Source: Solirubrobacterales bacterium
GTDB taxonomy: Bacteria; Actinomycetota; Thermoleophilia; Solirubrobacterales; Solirubrobacteraceae
DNA: 15,395 nucleotides
Reading direction: 5' to 3'
NCBI GenBank assembly: GCA_003244035.1
Contig: QHBV01000217.1
Location: forward strand, 1 to 15,395
Shown here piece after piece: positions 7,888 through 14,598 of the stretch (its first letter is position 1; each line of letters starts with the position of its first letter). The translations under genes were made by a program, and so were the position numbers. The notes under the pieces were generated by a model. The model was not told the DNA's origin. It saw only the letters and a program-made list of their open reading frames with translations, and made no database searches.

Positions 7888-8659
7888 CGGCTTCTCCCAG
7901 CAGCGCGGTAAACACAGGGTGAGCCAGCCAGCCGAACGCGTTGCCCAGCTCCCCGGCCAGGACCCTGTTGACGTTCAGGCCGGTCCGCCAGTGGGCCAGC
8001 CCGGCGGCGCGGGCGGCGACCAGGGCGGTGGACAGGGAATGCCGCAGGTTCAGCACGGTGATCTTCTCCCGCGCCGTGATGTCGCCGCGTTCAAGCCAGC
8101 GGCGGTGCAGCGCGGTCATGGAGGTGCCGCGCAGTTCCGGCTGGGTCACATCCAGCCGCAGATCTGCGCAGACGTCCACCAGGCGGCGCGACTGGCAGGC
8201 CAGGACGTGCCCGGCGTCATAGCGGGTGTCGAGGAAGCGCGGCTGGCCGGAGGGTTCCTGCCGCCGTTGCCGCCACGCGGCGGCTGCGGCGGCGACTGCT
8301 GCTGGTCGCGCACCGGCGGCGGCCAGGACGGCCAGGTCGCTGCACAGCTGGTGGCCGGCGATCAGGCTGGCGTGCTCCATCAGGCACGCCAGCGCGGTGT
8401 CCGCCCCGGCGACCAGATCCGGGCACTGGCTGGCGTCCTCGACGTAGGCGGAGGTGTACCAGAACCGGGTCGTATCCAGGCCGGTGCTGGCGCCGCTGGC
8501 GGGCAGGGGAAGCCAGACCACCGAGTAGCAGAACGGCACGTTGCCGCCCCTGATCCGGTAGTTCTTGGACCACTCCACGTCGATGGCCGCCGCCAGGCAC
8601 GTTCCGGGCGGGCAACGGGGCACCGGGCCGGAACTGGCAAGATTGCTGCTGATGATCAC
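7877..8659 (-). CDS. DEDD-type 3'-5' exonuclease-like protein
   Basis: A 260-residue protein. I chose GTG 8659 because it overlaps the preceding stop in a GTGA arrangement; the longer frame to 8770 would overlap that gene by 115 bases with unrelated sequence. Features of the DnaQ/RNase T-like fold: D27 and E29 in AIDVEW (motif I, DxE), GHQLCSDLAVL with D108 (motif II), an LDT segment at D144, then an RRLVDVCADL helix and H187 in NLRHSLSTALVAA where the motif III His normally sits. The Asp expected about five residues after that His is not visible (Thr/Ala instead). It may therefore be a variant nuclease, bind metal differently, or be inactive. Known members trim 3' ends of DNA or RNA. It is clearly paralogous to the gene just upstream (8656-9432). 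Confidence 0.8.
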   Translation of the reverse strand: MIISSNLASSGPVPRCPPGTCLAAAIDVEWSKNYRIRGGNVPFCYSVVWLPLPASGASTGLDTTRFWYTSAYVEDASQCPDLVAGADTALACLMEHASLIAGHQLCSDLAVLAAAGARPAAVAAAAAAWRQRRQEPSGQPRFLDTRYDAGHVLACQSRRLVDVCADLRLDVTQPELRGTSMTALHRRWLERGDITAREKITVLNLRHSLSTALVAARAAGLAHWRTGLNVNRVLAGELGNAFGWLAHPVFTALLGEADAA

Positions 8660-9432
8660 TTCAGGTTCCCGCAGGCTACTGAGGGCGCCGCAGCGGCGCG
8701 GCCGTCTATCGCGTCCTGGGAGGCGAGCGCGGCGGGGGTATCCGACCCAGGCCACGGAAGGCAGTCCCATGTGGCGGCGGCCATGACCTGGCCGATGCTC
8801 AGCATTCCGGTCCAGTCATAGCGGCCCTGGTGCCGGGCGCAGACCAACGCGATCATCAGCGCCCGCTCCACCGCCCGTGCCGCAGCCTGGCGGTCGGCTG
8901 GCCGGTCCCCGCCGGGGCCGGCGGCGATCCCTGCCTGCTGGCAGGCCCGCTCAAGCGGCGAGCAGCCGGGCAGGTCGAGCCCGCAGTCGAACGTCGCCGC
9001 CCGGCCCGTCGCCTTACCGCGGGCCGCCCACTCGTCCTCGACGGCCGCCAGCCCCCGGAGCGCCGCCGCGTCGCCGGCCCGCCGGAGGCCGACCAGGTCA
9101 CCCGCCAGCAGGTGCCCGGCCAGGACGGCCGCATGGCGGCGGGCCTGCATCAAGTCCAGGTCGGCTACCGCGGCCAGGCCGGGCAGCTCCGCCGCGTCGT
9201 CGGTGCTCGCCGCGCGGAACCCGAACGTCAGCGTCTGCTCCGTCACGCTGATCGCCTCGGTGCGGTGCAGCGGCAGGTAGACGATGGCGACCGCCTCCAC
9301 AGATGCCGACTGGCCGCCTGCGGCTGTCCGCTCAGCGGTGAATGCCGCCAGTCTCGGGACTGGCCTGCGGTAGAGCTGCTGCCCGGTCCGGTAAGGGTCA
9401 TCGGGCCAGGTCATGTTGGTGTAGGTGCGCAT
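8656..9432 (-). CDS. Degenerate exonuclease-fold paralogue
   Basis: A 258-residue protein with no close family recognised directly, but it aligns by eye with the next gene in the operon. Shared segments are AGHLLAGDLVGLRRAG (around H107/D112) against AGHQLCSDLAVLAAAG, a FDC strand near D149 against LDT, and a C-terminal helix pair near 189-220 (ALxxALVxARxxGxxxW, then LxxxxVxA). At the motif I position the partner has AIDVE while this protein has AIVYL, so the metal-binding DxE is lost. I infer a pseudo-nuclease that may dimerise with or regulate its neighbour. ATG 9432 overlaps the radical SAM stop as TGATG, and its own stop overlaps the next GTG start, so all are translated from one message. 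Confidence 0.7.
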   Translation of the reverse strand: MRTYTNMTWPDDPYRTGQQLYRRPVPRLAAFTAERTAAGGQSASVEAVAIVYLPLHRTEAISVTEQTLTFGFRAASTDDAAELPGLAAVADLDLMQARRHAAVLAGHLLAGDLVGLRRAGDAAALRGLAAVEDEWAARGKATGRAATFDCGLDLPGCSPLERACQQAGIAAGPGGDRPADRQAAARAVERALMIALVCARHQGRYDWTGMLSIGQVMAAATWDCLPWPGSDTPAALASQDAIDGRAAAAPSVACGNLK

Positions 9433-10430
9433 CAGGGGCCGCTGCGGGTGGCGGTGTAGATGCTGCGGCCGAGGTATTTGGCATAGTGGTTTGCCTTGTA
9501 CGGGTAGCGGTCCCAGATCGCGGTGACGGGCTCGTCCAGCAGGTTGCCGAGCTTGAGGAACAGGTCGGGCTGATCATAGACGGGCCACGCCTGGGCGTTG
9601 CCGTTCGGCTCGATCACGATCATGTGCCCCTCGGTCTCCGGGGTCCACGGGGTCATCCGCACCGCCGGCCGCCAGTCATGCGTGGCCCGCAGCTCGGTCA
9701 GCCGGCCGAACGCGTCGTGCGCCTCGTCCACGCTGATGAACTCCCGCTCCGGCAGGCCGAGCGCGTTGCCCTTGCGCAGCGGCAGGATCAGCTTCAGCTT
9801 GCCCGCGTCCAGCACGTCGGCGATCTGGCACAGGTACGGCAGGGCGTGCACGGTGGAGCGGAGCACGACCGCTGACAGCGAGATCGGCAGCCCGGTCTCT
9901 ATGAAGGCCCGCACCCCGGTCATGGCCTTGTCGTAGTCGCCGCGGACCCGGGAGAACGTCGACCGCGGCCCGTCGAAGCCGATGTTGACGAACGCCACCT
10001 TGCCGGCCAGCCGGGGTGCCATGACCAGGCCGCGGGTGGCGTTGGTCGGCAGCCCGATGATGAAGCCGGAGTACATGTCCACGATCTCGGGCAGGTCGCG
10101 GCGCAGCAGCGGCTCCCCGCCGGACAGGAACACCCGCTGCACCCCGGCCAGGCTGGCGCGGACGGTGTCAAGCTGGCCCAGGGTGGGGTCGGCCATCTGG
10201 AGTGTTTCCGAGCAGAACCCGCAGTTGAAGTCGCAGCGCTTGGTGACCTGCAAGATCACCGACAGCGGGGCGGCTGCTGCTTCGCCGAGCGCTCCAGGGT
10301 CAGCCTGCCCGTCGAGAGCGAAATGATGGCCTGTGGTGAACGCGACGGCACCGTCGGCGACTCGACGCTGGTCCCTGGCGGGTACCTCGGGCACGGGCAG
10401 CACGGAGGTGCCGGGTGACAAGGTGGTCAT
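9432..10430 (-). CDS. Radical SAM enzyme
   Basis: A 332-residue radical S-adenosylmethionine protein. The 4Fe-4S motif CxxxCxxC is C66, C70, C73 (TKRCDFNCGFC), followed by the SAM-binding FLSGGEPLLR at about 101-110 and later strands typical of the barrel. The C-terminus has the outline of a SPASM/twitch extension (IVIEPNGNAQAWPVYDQ, then LGNLLDEPVTAIW), but the cluster-binding cysteines are absent; the only other Cys is C201. It should therefore have a single cluster. The reaction cannot be told from sequence. Starting at ATG 10430 with AGGCAGGA four bases upstream, it is first in the four-gene operon and divergent from the regulator at 10721. Residues 1-50 precede the barrel and are not recognised. 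Confidence 0.92.
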   Translation of the reverse strand: MTTLSPGTSVLPVPEVPARDQRRVADGAVAFTTGHHFALDGQADPGALGEAAAAPLSVILQVTKRCDFNCGFCSETLQMADPTLGQLDTVRASLAGVQRVFLSGGEPLLRRDLPEIVDMYSGFIIGLPTNATRGLVMAPRLAGKVAFVNIGFDGPRSTFSRVRGDYDKAMTGVRAFIETGLPISLSAVVLRSTVHALPYLCQIADVLDAGKLKLILPLRKGNALGLPEREFISVDEAHDAFGRLTELRATHDWRPAVRMTPWTPETEGHMIVIEPNGNAQAWPVYDQPDLFLKLGNLLDEPVTAIWDRYPYKANHYAKYLGRSIYTATRSGP

Positions 10431-10520
10431 GGATTCCTGCCTTTACTCGGCGCGTCGGGATGACGGCGGTCCGGGTTCCCAGCCTGAGGGCCTGGTGGCC
10501 GGTGCGTCACTCCCGGTGCT

Positions 10521-10537
10521 GGGAAGGTGTGATTCCC
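10521..10537. promoter_or_regulatory. Inverted repeat GGGAA-N7-TTCCC in divergent region
   Basis: GGGAA (10521-10525) and TTCCC (10533-10537) form a perfect 5-bp dyad with a 7-base loop. It lies between the divergent radical SAM and regulator genes, about 90 bp upstream of the former. Further TTCCC copies lie at 10476, 10589 and 10611. A regulator operator or a 5'-leader stem are both possible. Confidence 0.3.
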
Positions 10538-10603
10538 GCCCGGCCGTTGCCTCCGACCTGCGCCAACGCTCCTCGCTAGCCTGACCGGTTCCCGTCGGCT
10601 GGA

Positions 10604-10647
10604 GGACGCGTTCCCACCTGCGTAAACGCGGCTTGCCGCCCGCGTCC
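10604..10647. promoter_or_regulatory. Nested dyad in regulator leader region
   Basis: GGACGCG (10604-10610) pairs with CGCGTCC (10641-10647). Within the loop, GCGGC-TT-GCCGC makes a second perfect stem and GCGT-AA-ACGC (10620-10629) a third, mutually exclusive one. The structure ends 73 bp before the regulator start. It overlaps a weak -35-like CTGACG (10647-10652), with TACTTC (10671-10676) 18 bases further on, so it could be an operator or an alternative leader fold. Confidence 0.35.
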
Positions 10648-10720
10648 TGACGGCTACCGTTGATCGTGGCTACTTCGCACCGATCCGCCTGGCGCGCGGG
10701 CTGGCCCACGAGAGGCAGGA

Positions 10721-12406
10721 ATGATGGCCTACGCCAAGACGAGCATGCGGGCCGAAAAGCGCGCCCTGCGGGAGAAGATGCGGGCCGTGGGGCTCGGCTA
10801 CCCGGAGATCGCGGCCGAGCTAGCACGCCGCTACCGCTTCCGGCCCCGCGCTGCCCGGCGCGAAGCCTACGGATGGAGCCTCAAGGAGGCCGCGGCCCGC
10901 ATCAACGCCCACAGCGGCGAGGTCGGACTCGACCCGGGCGGCATCGCGGCCATGACCGCAGCGCACCTGTGCGAGCACGAGAACTGGCCCGGTCATGGCC
11001 CCGAGCCCTCCGGCCGCCGGCCCACGCCCTACTTGCTTGCCCTGCTCGCGGCCGTGTACGGCTGCGCCATCACCGACCTCATCGACCTGGACGACCGCGA
11101 GCACCTCCCCCCAGCCGACCTGCTCATCCTTGACAAATACAGCCAGAACGCACCCGCCGCCGTCAGCTACCCCTCTGCGCCGTCGGCGCCGCCGTCAGTG
11201 CAGCCATCGCATGCGCTTGCCCGGCCCGCCAACGGTGAGGATCAGCGTGCCGTTCTCGAGCTCCTCGGCAATGCTGCCTGTCTCCCGCCCGGGCACGCCG
11301 CAGCCGCTGCGTCCGCGCCCCAGGGCGTCACTTACCGTTGGATGCAGGAGCCGGATCTGGGTGGCTCCTGGATCGAACGTGAGGTATGCATGGCGGCGCA
11401 CGAAGGCAGCGACCACGCCGAGCAGGCCGAGCGCCGCGATATCGGCGAGACGACCCTGGAACAGCTGCGCGCCGACGTGGTCCAGCTATCCCGGGACTAC
11501 ATGACCGATGAGCCGTTTTCGCTGTTCCTGGAAATGCGACGGGTCCGCAGCCGGATGTATGCGGCGCTGGACCGCCGCCTGTGGCCGCGGGACCAGGCTG
11601 AGCTCTATTTCCTGCTGGGCTGCCTCAACAGCCTCATGGCCAGCGCAGCAAATGCTCTTGGCTATCCTCAGTCAGCCGAGGAACTAGTCCGAGCCGGCTG
11701 GGCCTATGCCAGTGTGATCGATCATCGCCCGCTGATGGCCTACCTGCGGCTCGATCTCGCCAATATCGCCTACTGGGCCAACAGGCCCAGGCAATGTCGC
11801 GACCTGGCGCAGAGCGGCCTGCGCTACATCGCAGATGGGCCGACTGCCGCCATGCTTCATCTCAAGCATGGCCGGGCGTCCGCGCGGCTGGGCGACTCCG
11901 AAGCCGCCCGCCGGGCTCTCGCCGATGCTGAGGAGATCACGGAGCACGAGTGGCAGGACGATCTAGTTGAGATCGGCGGGGACTTTGACCTCTCGCGCGC
12001 TAGCCAGCACTACCTGGCTGGCTCTGCCCTGATAGAGATGCCCGGTGCGGAGGACAGCGCAGCCGCCGAACTTGAAACGGCTACCAGTCTCTACGCCGCT
12101 GGACCGCGCCCCGGTGAGGTATATGGCTACACCATGGAGGCGCTTGCCCGCATCGAACTGGCCACCGCGCGGCTGCGGGCACACCAGCTCGATGCCGCCA
12201 TCGCCGCTATGGCGCCAGTCCTGGCCCTGCCATCCGCCAAGCGGATCGCCTCCCTGTCTCAGCGTCTCGGCCGTGTCCGCACGGAACTCGCTCGACCGCA
12301 CTACCAGGGCGCGGCCCAGGCGCGGGAACTGGATGAGCGGGTCGAGGAATTCGGCCGCGACACCATCGTCAGCGCCCTGCATGACCTTCCCGCCAGCCCC
12401 GGCTGA
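10721..12406 (+). CDS. Large XRE-like regulator with TPR-type C-terminus
   Basis: A 561-residue protein. Residues 9-135 carry a conserved actinomycete N-terminus: a basic helix (RAEKRALREKMRA), a GYPEIAAELARRY helix-turn-helix-like segment, a GWSLKEAAARINAH segment, and a PTPYLLALLAAVYGCAITDLIDLDDREHLPPADLL block that resembles the end of an XRE domain. About 150-215 is a low-complexity Ala/Pro/Ser linker. About 245-545 is all-helical, with TPR-like repeats (for example QAELYFLLGCLNSLMASAA, YLRLDLANIAYW, EVYGYTMEALARIELATARL). Such proteins act as cytoplasmic DNA-binding regulators that sense a ligand or partner through the TPR part. The start is ATG 10721 (or ATG 10724) after GAGGCAGGA. It is divergent from the radical SAM operon, so it probably controls that operon and itself. 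Confidence 0.88.
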   Translation: MMAYAKTSMRAEKRALREKMRAVGLGYPEIAAELARRYRFRPRAARREAYGWSLKEAAARINAHSGEVGLDPGGIAAMTAAHLCEHENWPGHGPEPSGRRPTPYLLALLAAVYGCAITDLIDLDDREHLPPADLLILDKYSQNAPAAVSYPSAPSAPPSVQPSHALARPANGEDQRAVLELLGNAACLPPGHAAAAASAPQGVTYRWMQEPDLGGSWIEREVCMAAHEGSDHAEQAERRDIGETTLEQLRADVVQLSRDYMTDEPFSLFLEMRRVRSRMYAALDRRLWPRDQAELYFLLGCLNSLMASAANALGYPQSAEELVRAGWAYASVIDHRPLMAYLRLDLANIAYWANRPRQCRDLAQSGLRYIADGPTAAMLHLKHGRASARLGDSEAARRALADAEEITEHEWQDDLVEIGGDFDLSRASQHYLAGSALIEMPGAEDSAAAELETATSLYAAGPRPGEVYGYTMEALARIELATARLRAHQLDAAIAAMAPVLALPSAKRIASLSQRLGRVRTELARPHYQGAAQARELDERVEEFGRDTIVSALHDLPASPG

Positions 12407-12419
12407 CGTAACGTCAGCC
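12401..12419. terminator. Perfect 19-bp palindrome at regulator stop
   Basis: GGCTGACGTAACGTCAGCC is a perfect inverted repeat, nine bases each side of a central A, and it contains the regulator's TGA stop (12404-12406). As RNA it folds into an 8-bp stem with a TAA loop, plausible as a terminator though no T-run follows. As DNA it is also a strong candidate binding site for a dimeric protein. Confidence 0.5.
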
Positions 12420-12743
12420 AGGCTTGACGCATCCATTGTGGCAAGGGCAAGAAGACATGATGCTGCGCCGTCTGGACCGATCCTGATCATGTGAGCCGTG
12501 TGGTCCCGGCCCAAGGCAGCGCGGTGGCGCGCCTCTCCGTCGAAGGAGCCACGGGAATCTTCCGACGGGCGATGTCCACAGGCGCTCTTCCTTTGCACAG
12601 GGCGTAACTGCTGCTCTTACTGGCCTGTAGCCGGCCCTCATGCACAGCTGGCTGCTTGCGTGACGGCGTTTCCCACAGCCTGGGCTCCTTTATGCACGTG
12701 GCGATCCACAAGGCGCCGCGGGTAGCGTGCCGTCCCTGGCCGG

Positions 12744-12756
12744 CGGACAGTGTCCG
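12744..12756. promoter_or_regulatory. Dyad CGGACA-G-TGTCCG upstream of MazG-like gene
   Basis: A perfect 6-1-6 inverted repeat 67 bp upstream of the MazG-like start. Its size and position suit an operator for a dimeric repressor. No -10/-35 pair could be placed with confidence, so the assignment rests on symmetry alone. Confidence 0.3.
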
Positions 12757-12792
12757 TCCCGGCCTCGCGCGCAGGCGGCTTGCCTGGTCAGG

Positions 12793-12803
12793 GGGATTAT
12801 CCC
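12793..12803. promoter_or_regulatory. Dyad GGGAT-T-ATCCC upstream of MazG-like gene
   Basis: A perfect 5-1-5 inverted repeat ending 7 bases before the GGAGGAG ribosome site of the MazG-like gene. It could be an operator overlapping the transcription start, or a leader hairpin that affects ribosome access. Confidence 0.3.
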
Positions 12804-12822
12804 GGTGGTTGGAGGAGACGCG

Positions 12823-13134
12823 GTGGATATCAGGTCGGCGCAGAAGCTCGCCTGGGAGAACAAGCTCGCGAAGGGCTTCAACACGACCGATGTGCCGCTG
12901 GAGTTCTGCCTGCTGAGCGGCGAGGTCGCAGAGGCCTTCGATGCCTGGCGCAAGGGCCGTCCGCAGGTGGCCGAGGAACTCGCCGACACCGCGATCTTCC
13001 TTCTCAGCCTGGCCGAGATGATCGGTGCTGATCTGCAGGAGGCCGTGGAGGCCAAGCTCGCCGCCAACGAGGCGAGAATATATCGGCAGCTGCCCAACGG
13101 GGTGCTGGTGAAAGATACTTCTCCGTCAGCGTAG
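12823..13134 (+). CDS. MazG-like nucleotide pyrophosphohydrolase
   Basis: A 103-residue all-alpha MazG/dUTPase-type protein. Members hydrolyse (d)NTPs to monophosphates and pyrophosphate. The metal-binding pattern is visible as E34xxE37 (GEVAEAF) followed by E52xxD55 (EELAD). Helices then follow, ending in the family-typical KLxxNxxR segment (K78, N82, R85). I chose GTG 12823 because GGAGGAG lies five bases upstream; the longer frame to 12727 adds a non-conserved Arg/Pro-rich tail. Length is normal for a single-domain member. It is convergent with the dTMP-kinase-like gene, only four bases apart at their stops. Its role is probably pool sanitation or nucleotide depletion, in step with the nucleoside genes next door. 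Confidence 0.9.
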   Translation: MDIRSAQKLAWENKLAKGFNTTDVPLEFCLLSGEVAEAFDAWRKGRPQVAEELADTAIFLLSLAEMIGADLQEAVEAKLAANEARIYRQLPNGVLVKDTSPSA

Positions 13135-13138
13135 TGCC

Positions 13139-13633
13139 TTACGCAGCGGCTGCGGTGGTGTCGATGGTGATGACGGACGCGTGATTGGCCAGCCGGGTGA
13201 ACACCTCGGCGTATGCAGATGTCAGTGCGTTTATTCGCGGCAGTGAGGGGGCCTGGCCGTCGCGGGCTAGCAGGCGCGCGGCTATCTGGTCCGGCTGGCC
13301 GGTGAGGTGGACCAGGATGCCGCCGCGCTGCGCCGCCACGGCGGCGAGATGTGCTGCTTGCTCGAAGGTGAGCCGGGAGTGGCCGCGATCGAGCGGGCCG
13401 TGTACCAGCTCGCTGACGAAGCTGCGGTCCAGCACCTGCGGTCCCGGCCGGGCCAGGATTGCGTGGTATTTCGCGAATAGGTCTGTCCCAGCCGGGGTGA
13501 GGGTGGCGTGAACGAGGGAATGGCCGCGGCGGTTCGCGAGCGCCGCGGCCAGGGTGGTTTTCCCTGCTCCGTCGCAGCCGTCCAAGACGATGAGGTCATG
13601 CCCATCCGCCCAGTCTCTAAGGCCGGGCTTCAT
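13139..13633 (-). CDS. dTMP-kinase-like P-loop kinase
   Basis: A 164-residue protein from ATG 13633, whose A is shared with the preceding gene's TGA (TGATG). The longer frame to 13954 lies wholly within that gene and is a shadow. Walker A is DGCDGAGKTT, with G19, G24, K25 and T26. A DRSFVSELVHG segment near residue 68 matches the DR(S/Y)xxS motif of thymidylate and deoxynucleoside kinases. At 164 residues it is shorter than a standard dTMP kinase (about 200-215) and no LID arginine pattern was recognised. It probably phosphorylates a (deoxy)nucleotide or related small molecule rather than being the housekeeping enzyme. It ends the PfkB-transferase-kinase operon. Confidence 0.85.
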   Translation of the reverse strand: MKPGLRDWADGHDLIVLDGCDGAGKTTLAAALANRRGHSLVHATLTPAGTDLFAKYHAILARPGPQVLDRSFVSELVHGPLDRGHSRLTFEQAAHLAAVAAQRGGILVHLTGQPDQIAARLLARDGQAPSLPRINALTSAYAEVFTRLANHASVITIDTTAAAA

Positions 13634-14589
13634 CACCGCGAATCCACCATGGCTGCGAGTTCGCTGATGGTAGTGAAACGGCCGCTGATTGCGTACTGGA
13701 TCATGAGGTTTCGCCAGTTCGGTTCGCGGCCGTCGGCGAATGTCCACCCTGCGCCCGGGTCTGCGGCCAGCACCGGTCGTCCCGTGGCAGCGCAGGCCCC
13801 GATGATTAGGGCGGCGCCCGGCGGGGTTTCGGGGCCGGAGGCATCGATGAGTGTCAGCCCAGCGTGCTGCGACACGGCCCAGTCGGCTCGCGCCGCTACG
13901 GAGGGCTCGGCTGCGTCCGTGAGCTGGAATCGGGTGGGGAGGTGGACGTCCCACCCGCGGGCGGTCAGCAGGCGGGCAGCGTCATGCCACAGGTCGCGCG
14001 CCAGGTAGGGGGATGGCTCGATGAAAGCCCGGCGCCGCGCGGTAGTGACGTGTCTTGCTGCGGCGCGCGGCTGAGCTCGCAGGAGAGCGGCGATGGCACG
14101 GTCGGCGGCGGCGCGCACAGGCTGGAGGTTGCGGTGCAGGAACGCCGCGAACCGGTCTGGGCTGTGCGCAGGCGGCGGGGCGAGCCGGTGCACCCGGACC
14201 ACTTCGGTCAGCACGACGTCCAGCATCGGGTCGGGGAAGGCCCAGGCGGACCTGCCCCTGGCAAGCCCGTAGGTCTGGAAATCGGTGGTCACGGCTACGA
14301 CGGGTATGCCGAGGGCGGCCGCGTAGCCGATTTCCATGCAGACGCCGTCGTCCAGGCTGGGTCCGTGCAGCAGCGCGAGCATCCCGTCGATGCGGTGCAG
14401 CCGTTCGCGGTCGAGTTCGTACAGGCGCCGGCCCTTGCAAGCGTCCGCGAGGTCTTCCTCGTCGGTATCGCAGAATGGCAGGAACACCGCATCCGCGCCG
14501 ACGCGGCGGGCGAGGCGCCCGGCAACGTAGGCGCCCAGCGCCCGGTCGTGGGCTGAGAAGAGCCGGTGCGCGACGTAGTACAGGCACAT
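13633..14589 (-). CDS. Two-domain nucleoside 2-deoxyribosyltransferase-like protein
   Basis: A 318-residue protein. Residues 1-125 are a nucleoside 2-deoxyribosyltransferase-like domain: YYVAHRLF at the start, IDGMLALLHGPSLDDGVCMEIGYAAALGIPVVAVTTDF at 68-104, with D80/D81 and the putative nucleophile E86. These enzymes cleave or swap the base on a deoxyribonucleoside; relatives hydrolyse nucleoside monophosphates. Residues from about 178 form a second copy (AFIEPSPYLARDLWHDAARLL, then PPGAALIIGACAATGRPVLAAD). There I262 replaces the catalytic Glu and P257 the Asp, so it is probably catalytically dead. ATG 14589 lies nine bases after the PfkB-type gene stop, and its own stop overlaps the kinase start. 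The double-domain build is unusual against the roughly 150-residue single-domain norm. Confidence 0.85.
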   Translation of the reverse strand: MCLYYVAHRLFSAHDRALGAYVAGRLARRVGADAVFLPFCDTDEEDLADACKGRRLYELDRERLHRIDGMLALLHGPSLDDGVCMEIGYAAALGIPVVAVTTDFQTYGLARGRSAWAFPDPMLDVVLTEVVRVHRLAPPPAHSPDRFAAFLHRNLQPVRAAADRAIAALLRAQPRAAARHVTTARRRAFIEPSPYLARDLWHDAARLLTARGWDVHLPTRFQLTDAAEPSVAARADWAVSQHAGLTLIDASGPETPPGAALIIGACAATGRPVLAADPGAGWTFADGREPNWRNLMIQYAISGRFTTISELAAMVDSR

Positions 14590-14598
14590 GGTCTGCTC

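Larger units (their letters stand above)
12407..12822. other. Gene-free stretch upstream of the MazG-like gene
   Basis: About 416 bases separate the regulator stop from the MazG-like start. Open frames of about 75 codons occur on both strands but have no Shine-Dalgarno, no motif and atypical composition. The stretch is slightly less GC-rich than the genes. Apart from the palindrome overlapping the regulator stop, it holds two odd-centred perfect dyads near the 3' end (12744-12756 and 12793-12803). A small RNA or a long leader for the MazG-like gene is possible but unsupported. Confidence 0.45.

Noticed and set aside
8660..8770. 37-codon N-terminal extension of the exonuclease-like gene
   Set aside because: Lies wholly inside the upstream gene; GTG 8659 gives a normal 4-base overlap and retains all motifs.
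7829..8821. 330-codon + frame opposite the exonuclease-like gene
   Set aside because: Antisense shadow of genes with clear motifs; Gln/Gly/Arg-rich nonsense-like translation.
10501..10600. Cobalamin-riboswitch-like wording (GGTGC, GGGAA, GGTG) in the divergent region
   Set aside because: No convincing B12 box or complete set of conserved helices, and the orientation would place it before the regulator, not the radical SAM gene.
12414..12711. Minus-strand frames of about 75 codons before the MazG-like gene
   Set aside because: No ribosome site, no motif, unusual composition; not supported as genes.
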